From: Agelaius tricolor
Lineage: Eukaryota > Chordata > Aves > Passeriformes > Icteridae
Direction of reading: 5' to 3'
DNA length: 64,000 bases
Assembly (NCBI GenBank): GCA_023055355.1
Contig: JALJCS010000055.1
Location: 1,550,001-1,614,000, forward strand
Part shown: in pieces, positions 33,006 through 43,000 of the stretch
Layout: the number at the start of each line of letters is the position of its first letter
Position numbering within the stretch: the first letter of the stretch is position 1
The notes under the pieces: model-generated
Databases searched by the model: none
What the model was told of the DNA's origin: nothing
The model's input: the letters and a program-made list of their open reading frames with translations, nothing else
Translations under genes and position numbers: made by a program

Positions 33006-34498
33006 ATGAACTGCCGCGCCGAGGTGCTGGAGGTGTCGGTGGAGGGCAGGCAGGTGGAGGAGGCCATGCTGGCCGTGCTCCACACCGTCCTGCTGCACCG
33101 CAGCACCGGCAAGTTCCACTACAAGAAGGAGGGCACCTACTCCATTGGCACCGTGGGCACCCAGGACGTGGACTGCGACTTCATCGACTTCGCCTACGTG
33201 CGCGTCTCCTCCGAGGAGCTCGACCGGGCGCTCCGCAAGGCTGTGGGGGAGTTTAAGGTGAGAGGGAAAACGGGGAGCATGAAAGGTTTTAAGGGGAAGC
33301 CACACATCTGCAAGGGTCCCCCAGGATGGAGCAGGGGGCTCGTGTGGGTGGATTAAAAGGAGCAGCTGAGTGTAGGGGAATACGGTATGGGTAAATTAAG
33401 GTGGTGTAGAATGTAATCTTATCCCCCAATGATTGTAGCTGGACCAATTGCTAAAAGATTAGGAGCAGGCCTGATCTTAACAAGCCACACCTGCGGCCAA
33501 TAAGAACAAGTGGTATAAAAGAGTGGATTGGTGGGATCTGGAGTCAGATGACTACTGCAAGGACCAAGAAGAGTCAGTGCATAGAGGAACTGCTTACAGC
33601 AAACATCGAGGAGGCACAAAACTCTGAGGGTATAGAATCCTTGCACTATAATGATGTTGGAACTCTTGATATATAAGACAACAGCTGAGGGCTGGAGGAG
33701 ACTGAGAGGAGACTCGTCAGCTTCATCCCCAGGGCAGCTCTGGTCTTTGCTCCCTGGGACAGTGACAGGACTGAGGGAATGGATAGGGCTGTGGCAGGGA
33801 AGGGGTAGGATGGATATTGGGAACAGCTCCTTCCCCCACAGGGTGATTGGGTGCTGGAACAGCTCCCCAGGATTTGGTCATGGCCCCAAGGCTGCCAGAG
33901 CTCGAGGAGTGTTTGGACACCGCTCTCAGGCACAGGGTGTGATTGTTGGGCTGTGCTGTGCAGGGCTGGGGTGGGTCTGGATCATCCTTGGGGGTCTCTT
34001 CCAGCTCAGGATATTCTGTAGAACCCAGTGGGATGTGCCTGGGGAGGGGTTGGTCAGTCCCTGCTCCCCCGTGAGCCCCGTGCTGTCCCGCAGGATGCGC
34101 TGCGCAGCTCCGGCTCCGACGGCATGGGGCAGATCTCCCTGGAGTTCTACCAGAAGAAGAAATCACGGTGGCCCTTCTCAGATGAGTGCATTCCCTGGGA
34201 GCTCTGGACCATCAAGGTGAACGTGGTGAACCTGGCCAACGAGCAGGAGCGGCAGATCTGCCGCGAGAAGGTGGGGGAGAAGCTCTGCGAGAAGATCATC
34301 AACATCGTGGAGGTGATGAACCGCCACGAGTACCTGCCCAAGATGCCCACCCAGTCTGAGGTGGACAATGTCTTTGACACCAGCCTGAAGGACGTGCAGC
34401 CCTACCTGTACAAGATCTCCTACCAGATCACGGACTCCCTGGGCACCTCGGTCACCACCACCATGCGCCGGCTCATCAAGGACACGCTGGCGCTGTAG
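33006..34498 (+). CDS. ATG101: Autophagy-related protein 101
   Basis: HORMA-fold subunit of the ULK1-ATG13-FIP200 complex; it binds and stabilises ATG13 at the site of autophagosome initiation. Two coding exons, 33006-33257 and 34094-34498, give 218 aa, the human length. It starts [20 protein letters not shown]. The WF-finger region is visible as [20 protein letters not shown] (about residues 101-120). The C-terminus is [14 protein letters not shown]. The ATG is preceded by a short leader after an acceptor at about 32968. The 836-bp intron holds a solo LTR and a CR1 fragment. Downstream AATAAA at 34903-34908 is the likely poly(A) signal, giving a 3' UTR of about 420 nt. Confidence 0.97.
33371..33683 (+). 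mobile_element. Solo LTR in ATG101 intron
   Basis: A 313-bp element from TGTAGGGGAATACGG to AAGACAACA, flanked by the 6-bp direct repeat GCTGAG at 33365-33370 and 33684-33689. It contains CCAATAAGAAC and GGTATAAAAGAG (TATA box, about 33511). It belongs to the same family as the two LTRs of the element at 42230-43301, and like the right-hand one it has the extra TTGGAACTCTTG segment near its 3' end. Confidence 0.92.
33690..34022 (+). mobile_element. CR1 LINE 3' fragment, sense, ATG101 intron
   Basis: CR1-like text: ATGGATATTGGGAACAGCTC, GGTGCTGGAACAGCTCCCCA, AAGGCTGCCAGAGCTCGAGG, GTTTGGACACCGCTCTCAGG and GGGTCTCTTCCAGCTCAGGA. It abuts the target duplication of the solo LTR, so the LTR probably inserted into or beside it. 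Confidence 0.75.
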
Positions 34499-34902
34499 GG
34501 CTGGTGTCACCCAGGCAGGGTCACTGTGACACTTTTGGGGCAGTGACTCTGCTTGGATTCCCCTCCTTCACCTCCAGAAAGCTTCTGGGAGGAGCTTGGC
34601 TTGGCCTAGCCTGTAATTTGGGGGTTGCTGCTCCTTGGTTTATGCCGTGGGGTTTTGGCCATCCTGGAGAACTGGCTCAGTGGCTCCAGCCTGGCTGATG
34701 AGCGGGGTGAGTCCTCAGGGCACGTGTGGCACCAGCCCTGAGGGGTGCTGGGGCCTGGCAGAGGGTGCTGGGGATCAGGGTGACACCCCACCCCACCCCT
34801 CTGCAGCACACTTGGTGCCACACAGCCAGTGCTGGCCGTGTCCCTTACCACCACCTGTCCCCAGTGTCACTCCTGTCCCTGGGGGGCCAGAGCTGCCCCA
34901 AA

Positions 34903-34908
34903 AATAAA
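34903..34908 (+). terminator. ATG101: Poly(A) signal AATAAA, ATG101
   Basis: Canonical hexamer about 405 nt after the ATG101 stop, followed by a T-rich TTTCTGCTTTC stretch. Confidence 0.7.
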
Positions 34909-35024
34909 AGAATTTCTGCTTTCACATGGAGCCTGGTCACATCCTGGCTGTGGGAGCCATGGGAGGGGGGAATGGATGCTGAGGCTGAGCTGGTGGTCCC
35001 CATCACATCCAAAACCAAGGGGCT

Positions 35025-35545
35025 GAGCTGGGGGACCCCCATTGCACCCCTGTGCTGTGGGGCTGAGCTGGGGGACCCTCATTGCACCCCTGTGCTGTGG
35101 GGCTGAGCTGGGGGTCCCCAGTGTAATGGAGCTGAACTGGGGGACCCCAGTGCTGTGGGGCTGAGCTGGGGGGTCCCCATGGCACACTCACACCATGGAG
35201 CAGAGCTGGGGTTCCCCAGTGTAAAGGAGCTGAACTGGGGGTCCCCATGGCACACTCACACCATGGGGCTGAGCTGGGGGACCCCAGTGTAATGGGGCTG
35301 AGCTGGGGGATCCCAGTGTAAAGGAGCTGAGCTGGGGGTCCCCATGGCACAGTCACACCATGGGACTGAGCTGGGGGACCCCAGTGTAAAGGAGCTGAGC
35401 TGGGGGTCCCCATGGCACGCTCACACCGTGGAGCTGAGCTGGGGGTCCCCTGAGCCGTGGTGTCCCCATTGCTCCCCAGTGCTATGGAGCTGAGCTGGGG
35501 GTCTCCTGAGCCATGGGGTCCCCATTGCTCCCCAGTGCTGTGGGG
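35025..35545. repeat. Minisatellite between ATG101 and the SMIM41-like gene
   Basis: About 14 copies of GGGGCTGAGCTGGGGGACCC with CCAGTGTAATGG, CCATGGCACACTCACACCATG or CATTGCACCCCTGTGCTGTG extensions (30-52 bp). Confidence 0.9.
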
Positions 35546-35832
35546 CCAAGTGCCTGCAGTGGGGACAGGCAGAATGGGGAGCCCCAACTGCCCCCAGGGC
35601 ACCTCGGGAGGGGACTGGGGTGACTCCCCCTTCCCTACAGGACTCTGCACCCCTCCAGGGGGGCTCCAGGGCGGAGCAAAGGGGGGGCACCCAGCGCCAG
35701 CGAGCGTGAGGGGGGCCGTGGAGGGAGGATCAGACAGTTCTTGACATCACTTAAACCCTCCCGTCTGTCACCGCCACACTCGGCTCCCGGGAGGAAGACC
35801 AGGAGGAGGAGGAGGAGGAGGAGGAGGGGGAC

Positions 35833-36030
35833 ATGAACGCTACCCGTGAGGACACGGGGGCGAGCGAGGCCGCCCAGATCGCCGTGGTCCTGGTGCTCTG
35901 CCTCGCCGTCACCTTTGCCATCCTCTTCCTCGGCTGCAACCTGCTCCTGCAGGCCGAGAGCCTGGCAGCGCCCGCGGCGCAGGGGGAGCGGCGCCCGTCC
36001 GAGCCTGACGGTGCCACCGAGGGCACGTAG
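35833..36030 (+). CDS. SMIM41: Small single-pass membrane protein, SMIM41-like
   Basis: One-exon frame of 65 aa starting MNATREDTGASEAAQ. Residues about 15-40 form one hydrophobic span (IAVVLVLCLAVTFAILFLG), followed by CNLLLQAESL and a hydrophilic Ser/Pro/Glu-rich tail ending EGT. Human SMIM41, as I remember it, has a similar core (VLFLGGGLLLRAQGL) and tail, and I believe it lies near this gene block; that comparison is from memory. Human SMIM41 is longer at the N-terminus (about 93 aa). A GAG-rich run immediately precedes the ATG (35803-35827) with in-frame Glu codons, so the true start could differ. No function is established for the family. Could also be a chance frame, but composition and hydrophobic profile argue for a gene. 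Confidence 0.55.
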   Translation: MNATREDTGASEAAQIAVVLVLCLAVTFAILFLGCNLLLQAESLAAPAAQGERRPSEPDGATEGT

Positions 36031-36039
36031 GGACCGGCT

Positions 36040-36870
36040 GGAGCCTCACGGATGGACAGATGGACTGATGGACGGCCGGGCACGGCTGGGTGCGGATGGA
36101 CAGATGGACTCATGGACGGCCGGGCAGGGCTGGGTGCGGATGGACAGATGGACAGATGGACAGCTGGGTGTGGATGAACAGCTGTGTCCTTGCCTGTAGC
36201 ACCTCCGAAGGTGTGGGACGGTGCTGGAGGCTTGTGTGGGTGGATGTCACTGAGCTCATGTAGGGAACGGGCAGTGAGCCCAGTGGATGGACAGATGGAC
36301 ACAGATCAACATGGATGGACATGGCTGGGCAGCAGCAGCCTTGGCTGCAGCACCTCCAGTGACCCTTGGGAACAGGATGTGCACTGGGATCCTGCCCTGG
36401 GCACTGGGGACTTGGGTGCCTGGACGTCACTGAGGGCAGGTGGGACCTGCCTAAGCCTGGCAGACAGACGGACGGATGGATGGATGGACAGACAGATGGA
36501 CACAGATCAACATCAATGGCCGGGCAGAAGTGTCCTTGGCTGCAGCATCTCCAGTGACCCTCGGGAACAGAGCAGGATGTGCACTGGGATCCTGCCCTGA
36601 GCGGCAGATGGATGGATGGATGGACAGACGGACACAGATCAACATGGATGGACATGGCTGGGCAGAAGTGTCCTTGGCTGCAGCATCTCCAGTGACCCTC
36701 GGGAACAGAACAGGATGTGCACTGGGATCCTGCCCTGGGCACTGGGGACTTGGGTGCTTGGATGTCACTGAGGGCAGGTGGGACCTGCCTAAACCTGGCG
36801 GACGGACGGACAGACGGATGGATGGATGGATGGATGGACACGGCCGGACAGCAGCATCTTTGCCCACAGC
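36040..36870. repeat. Tandem repeat with GGATGGACAGAT cores
   Basis: Short GGATGGACAGATGGAC repeats alternate with a larger unit containing GGCTGCAGCATCTCCAGTGA and GGATGTGCACTGGGATCCTG, present three times (about 36345, 36540, 36678) with a period of 140-195 bp. It may be part of the SMIM41-like 3' UTR. Confidence 0.85.
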
Positions 36871-37355
36871 ATCTCCGAGGGTCCCCCATGATGGAGCAGG
36901 GGGTTTGTGTGGGTGGATTAAAAGGTCCCAGGTCAGCAGCGGTGCTGGGGGGGCTGAGGCCGGGCCAGATCCCACCCTGGGTGTGGCAGTGCTGGTAATC
37001 CCCCCAAGAGGATTAGGGAAAACTTTTATTCCCTGTTTCAGGGCTAATCCCTGGGCTGGTGGGGCTCAGCGAGGGAGGCCAGGCCCTTGTGCTGCTGCTG
37101 AGGGTCTGGGGTCACATCCTGCCCCTCCCAGCACCCCCATGGCCACCCCCACAAGCCCTTTTTGCCATCCTGCCCCTCCAATCCCTTGGGACCTCATCCT
37201 GCTCCCCCTGCAGCCCCTCCCAGCCTCCAGTCTGTTCCCAGTCCCCCATAGCCACCAAAAATGGGGTGAACTGGGACCACCCCACACCGGAATGGGGCTG
37301 GGGATGCAGGGGGGCTCCCAATTCCTCCCCAAAGCAGGTCCCCCCTTCTCCATAA
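36871..37355. other. Gap between the SMIM41-like gene and the FMNL3 3' end
   Basis: Non-repetitive, GC-moderate sequence containing CTTTTATTCCC at about 37024 (AATAAA on -, a possible alternative FMNL3 poly(A) site). This short stretch is the junction between two gene blocks that are well separated in human. No gene seen. Confidence 0.5.
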
Positions 37356-40008
37356 TCCCACAGCTTTAATAACAGCACTGCAAAGCTCTGCCAAATGTCT
37401 GGTCCCTGCACATCTTTGTGCCCCCTCCCTGCCCCCCCAGAAACAGAACCACAGCCTGGGGAGGCTCCCCAAACTCCTGGGCTGCCTCTGTGTCCCCACC
37501 ACGTTCCCCCAAATCAGGCACTGGCCATGTAAAAGACTCCATATATTTCACATGTACAAAAAGTCACTGTGGGGGGGAAAGGGCAGGGGGGTCTTGGGGT
37601 GGGGGGCACCATCCTGCCCCTCTCCCAGTGCCCCCCCAGCCTGGCTTTGGTCCCTTTTTTTTGGCACTTAGTGTTCACCTCAGTGGTCAAAGTGTCGAGC
37701 GCGGGGTGGAGGGGTCCCTCTGGTCCTCTAGTGGGGCTGGGGGCTCTGAGCCCCCCCAGGGACAAGGGGACCCTGACAGGGAGGGGAGCACCCCATGGGT
37801 CAGCTCCTGATGCTGGGGCCCCACCACAGATGGATTTGGCCTCTGCCCTGGGTGGGCAGGGGGTGCAGGGTCTCCCCAGGCACAGGGATGTCACCCGTGG
37901 GAATGGTGGCACGGGGACACTTTGGCCCTGCTCCACGTGGTGTCAGGGCAGGACGGAGCCTCACGGGGCACTTGGGGGGCAGAGGGGGGTGAGGAGGGGC
38001 TGAGGCAGCCCCAGTCCTCCCCTGCCCCCCGGTCGGGCTCCTTTGCCTTGCTGGGCTACAGGCGGATCCACCTTCGGGCTGTGGGATGGAAGGGACAGTC
38101 AGGGACAGAGCCAGGGACACCTGGCCTGGCCTGAGGGGGTGCCCAGGTGACCCCCCCAGAGTACAGGCACCACAGGCTGAGTCCTCCAGGCACTGGCCTA
38201 GGAGCCAGTAACACACTGGGATCCCCATTCTGGGCTCCAGCAGGGCACTGGGACCATACCCTGGCATCCAGTCTTGCACTGGGATCCTGCCCAGAACCCA
38301 GGAGTGCACTGGGACCTTCTCCTGGGACCCAGTAGGGCACTGGGATACCAGCCTGGCATCCAGTAGTGCACTGGGATACCAGTGTGGGATCCAGTACTGT
38401 GCTGGGATCCCATCTTGAGACCCAGTAGGGCACTGGGATACCAGCCTGGCATCCAGTCTTGCACTGGGACCCTGCTTTGGGATCCAGTTTTGCCCTGGGA
38501 TCCTGCCCAGAACCCAGCAGTGCACTGGGACCTTGTCCTGGGACCCAGGAGTGCACTGGGATACCAGTGTGGGATCCAGTACTGTGCTGGGATCCCACCT
38601 TGAGACCCAGGAGTGCACTGGGATCCTGCCCTGGGATCCAGTGACCCCACTCTGGGATCCAATATTGCAGTAGGATCTGTGCTGGAATCCAGCCTTGCTC
38701 CAAAATCCAGTACTGGGATCCTGCCAGGGCCCAGCCTTACATGAGGATCCAGTACTGGGATCTCATGCTGGAATCCAGCCTTGCACCAGGATCCTGGACT
38801 GGAATCCTGTGCCAGGACTCCATGCTGGGCAGCAACATTTCACTGGGATCCAGTGCCAGGAGCTGGCCTTCCACCCAGATCCAGCCTTATGCTGGGATCC
38901 TGTGCTGGGATCCAGCCTTGAACTTGGATCCAGTGCTGAGACTCTGCCTTGAAGTGGGATCCTGTGCTGGGATCCAGCTTTGTGTTGGGATCCTGTGTGA
39001 GGATCTTGTGCTGGGATCCAGCCTTGCACTGGGATCCTGTGCTGGGATCCAGCCTTGCAGTGGGATCCTGTGCTGGGATCCAGCTTTGTGTTGGGATCCT
39101 TTGTGGGGATCCTGTGCTGGGATCCAGCCTTGCACCAAGATTCCTGTGCTGGGATCTAGCCTTGATCTGGGATCCTGTGCTGGGATCCAACCTTGCGCTG
39201 GGATCCTGTGCTGGGATCCAGCCTTGCACTGGGATCCTGTGCTGGGATCCTGCCTTGCACTGGGATCTTATGTTGGGATCCTGTGTTGAGATCCAGCTCT
39301 GTGCTGGGATCCTGTGCTGGGATCCAGCCTTGCACCAAGATTCCTGTGCTGGGATCTAGCCTTGATCTGGAATCCTGAGCTGTGATCCAGCTTTGTATTG
39401 AGATCCTGTGCTGGGATCCAGCCTTGCACCAGGATCCTGTGCTGCGATCCAGCTCTGAGTTGGGATCCTGTGCTGGGATCCAGCCTTGCACTGGAATCCT
39501 CTGCTGGGATTCTGATCTGGGATCCAGCTCTGTGCTGGGATCCTGCCTTGCACTGGGATCCTATGCTGGGATCCTGTGCTGGGATCTAGCCTTGCACTGG
39601 GATTCTGAGCTGGGATCCAGCTCTGTGCTGGGATCCTGTGCTGGGACCCAGCTCTGAGTTGGGATCCTGTGCTGGGAATCTGTGCTGGGATCCAGCCTTG
39701 TACCAGGATCCTGTGCTGGGACCCTGTGCTGGCATCCTGCCTTGCACTGGGATCCAGTGCTGGGATCCAGCCTTGCACTGGGATCCTGTGCTGGGATCCA
39801 GCTCTGTGTTGGGATCCAGCGCTGGGATCCAGCCTTGCATTAAGATCCTGCCCCAATCCAAAGGCCTGGGGCACACCAGACACCCTGGGGTGACAACATG
39901 CAGGGAGGGGGGGGCGTGCAGAAGGGGGGCATGCGGGGGTCAGGGGGAACCCAGGGGGATCCAGGTGGGATCCAGGGGGATCCAGGCATGCAGGTGGTAC
40001 CTGGGCTC
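37356..40008 (-). other. FMNL3: Presumed FMNL3 3' UTR
   Basis: Sequence after the FMNL3 stop, reading right to left. ATTAAA on - (TTTAAT at 37365-37370) is a plausible poly(A) signal. The distal part includes an AT-rich non-repetitive stretch (CATATATTTCACATGTACAA, about 37539). The proximal 1.7 kb (38195-39860) is minisatellite. The end point is inferred. Confidence 0.5.
38195..39860. repeat. Minisatellite in the FMNL3 3' UTR, CTGGGATCC cores
   Basis: More than 80 CTGGGATCC-type cores, spaced mostly at about 15-16 bp and organised into 31-bp and larger units (GGGATCCTGTGCTGGGATCC, AGCCTTGCACTGGGATCCTG). The left part has ACCAGCCTGGCATCCAGT variants of about 60 bp. Reading frames in all six frames here are artefacts. 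Confidence 0.93.
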
Positions 40009-43000
40009 TTAACAGCTGGACTCGTCGTGGTGGGACGGGTCGCAGAAGAAGCGGGAGCCCCGCTTGGCCGTGCGGGCAGTGAAGGGGACGCTCTTCAGCG
40101 CTGCGGGGGGACGGGCAGGGGACGGGGGGACAGGGACACGTCAGCCCCCGTGGCTGGCAGGGCCAGGGCAGGGGGCCAGGGCCGAGGGGGCCGTACCAGT
40201 GATGATGTCCTCGATGGTGCCATCCTTGCCCTCGTACATGGGCCGGTGGTCCTTGGCCTGGCGCCGCCGCAGCTCCGCGATCAGCTCCTGCTGCTGCCAC
40301 TTGTTCCGCTGCGAGGGAGGCACAGGGGGTCCAGGTGAGGGACAAAGGGGTCCCCTCCGTGCCCCCTACTCCCCAAACCACCCTTTGGCTGCCTCCACCA
40401 ACCTTCTCCTGCTTTTTAGCCTCCTGTGCCAGCAGCTTCTCCCGCATCACTTCCTCCTGCTTCTTGCGCGTCTCGTTTTCCTGCTCCGCGTCCTGCCGGG
40501 GCACACAGGTGGGGAGGGGTCAGATTTCCCCCACCATGGAGCCACTCACCTTCAGGGTACCCCCTCCTGGCCCCACCTCACCTTGTAGGAGTGGATGAAG
40601 CGGACAAAAACCGGGAAGAAGACAGACGGGGGGGTGGTCTTGGGGCTCTCGCCGAAATACCGCACCACGGTGTTGTAGGCGTCCTGGCACAGGAGCAGGG
40701 TTAGGCACAGGCAGTGCCCAGCACAGGGGGAGGGCAAGGCATGGTGGGCACCACGTGTGGGCAGAGCAGGGGAGGAGAGCACGAGGAGCGTGCAGAGCAA
40801 GGTGTGAGTGAAAAGGAATGCACAGAGAGAATGCAAAGGAAGGCAGGAGAGCACAAGGGGTGTGCACAGCCAGGAGCAGAACCAGATGTGCATGAGAAGT
40901 TTGCAAGACAAGGTGTGGATGACCAGGTATGCACAAGGACCGTGCAAGACAAGGTGTGGATGATGAAGAATGACATGGAGCATGCAAAGGTAAGCAGGAG
41001 TGCAAGAGGAGCATGCAGAGCAAGGTGTGGACCACCAGGTGTGCCCATGGACCATGCAAGACAAGGTGTGGATGACAAGGTGTGCATAAGAACCATGCAA
41101 GACAAGGTGTGGATGATGAAGAAGGACATGGAACATGCAGAGGAAAGCAGGGGTGCAAAGAGGAGCATGCAGAGCAAGGTGTGGATGACCAGGTGTGCCC
41201 ATGGACCATGCAAGACAAGGTGTGGATGACCAGATGTGCACAAGAAGTGTGCAGAGCCAGGAGCAGAATCAGATGTGCATGAGAAGTTTGCAGAGCAAGG
41301 TTTCGATGACCAGGTGTGCACAAGGAGCATGCAAGACAAGGTGTGGATGACAAGGTGTGCATAAGAACCATGCAAGACAAGGTGTGGATGATGAAGAAGG
41401 ACATGGAACATGCAGAGGAAAGCAGGGGTGCAAAGAGGAGCATGCAGAGCAAGGTGTGGATGACCAGATGTGCACAAGAAATGTGCAGAGCCAGGAGCAG
41501 AATCAGATGTGCATGAGAAGTTTGCAGAGCAAGGTTTCTATGACCAGGTGTGTACAAGGAGCATGCAAGACAAGGTGTGGATGATGAAGAATGACACAGA
41601 ACATATGGAGGAAAGCAGGAGTGCAAGAGGAGCATGCAGAGCAAGGTGTGCATGACCAGGTGTGCACAAGGAGCATGCAAGACAAGCTTTGGATGACTAG
41701 ATGTGCAGAAGAACTGTGCAAGACAAGGTGTGGATGACAAAGAAGGACATGGAACATGCAGAGGAAAGCAGGGGTGCAAAGAGGAGCATGCAGAGCAAGA
41801 TGTGGCTGACCAGGTGTGCACAAGGAGTTTGCAGAGCAAGGTATGGCAGACAAGCAGTGCACAAGGTGTGGATGAGCAGCTGTGCACGAGGAGTTTGCAG
41901 AGCCAGGAGCAGAACCAGATGTGGACAAGGAGCATGCAACACAAGGTGTGGATGAGCAGATGTGCACGAGGAGTTTGCAGAGCGAGGTGTGGCCCAGCAG
42001 CTGTGCCCGTGGCTGGTGCCAGGCCGGGTGTGAGCCGCCCTCACCTCGGCCGTGCGCGCGTCACGCTGCAGCCGCTCCAGCTGCCCCTCGCTGCCGCCCA
42101 GGAAGCTGCGCAGCACTGCGCTCTCGTGCTGCCCGCACTCCCGCCGCAGCAGCTCCATGCCCCGGCCCAGCTCCTTCACATCCAGCAGCACGTTCTCCAG
42201 GGACACTGCAGGGACACAGGATGGGTCAGTGTAGGGGGATACAGTATGGGTAAATGAAGGTGGTATAGAATGTAATCTTATCCCATAAAGAGTTGCAGCT
42301 GAACCAATTACTAAAGATTAGGAGCAGGCCTGATGTTAACAGGCCACAGCTGTAGCCAATAAGAAGAGTGTTATAAAAGAGTGGATTGGTGGGAACTGGA
42401 GTCAGTTGGCTACTGTGAGGATAAGGAAGAGTCAGTGCTTAGAGGAGCTGCCTACAAGAGAAACATCAAGGAGGTACGAAACTCTAGTAATATGGAACCC
42501 TTGCACTATAATGACAACAAGTGGTGATCCCGACGTGATTTGGGTGAAATGACCCCATGGATTCGGGAGAAAGGACTGAAATGCTAAACTATATAACCCC
42601 GTGGATTCGGGATGACCCCGTAGATTCGGGACTAAACTATATGACCCCATGGATTCGGGGAAACAGGATTCGACTATATGACCCCGTGGATTCGGGGAAA
42701 AGGACTTGAATAATAAACTATTGGTAAAATATATCAATTGCAGCTATTAGTGTTTGTTAAATATGAGTATAAAAGATTTTGAAGATAAGTACTTTGTAAA
42801 TTGAGAAAAACTGCAAAACTGAACCAACACTCAGGAATATATATATTCCTACTGTAATATGTTGTCTGAACATCTGTATAACTATTGGTTCTGAATGAAA
42901 TATATGAATAGGTCATAATGTTAATTTATTTGAATATGTACTTCTAGAAATGCTGCAACTCTGTAATTAAAAGAAAACAGGGGAATTGTAGGGGGATACA

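Noticed and set aside
40520..41944. 474-codon Cys/His/Leu-rich frame on -
   Set aside because: It is the FMNL3 exon at 40582-40683 fused to intronic minisatellite; splice sites at 40683 and 42045 explain the real coding sequence.
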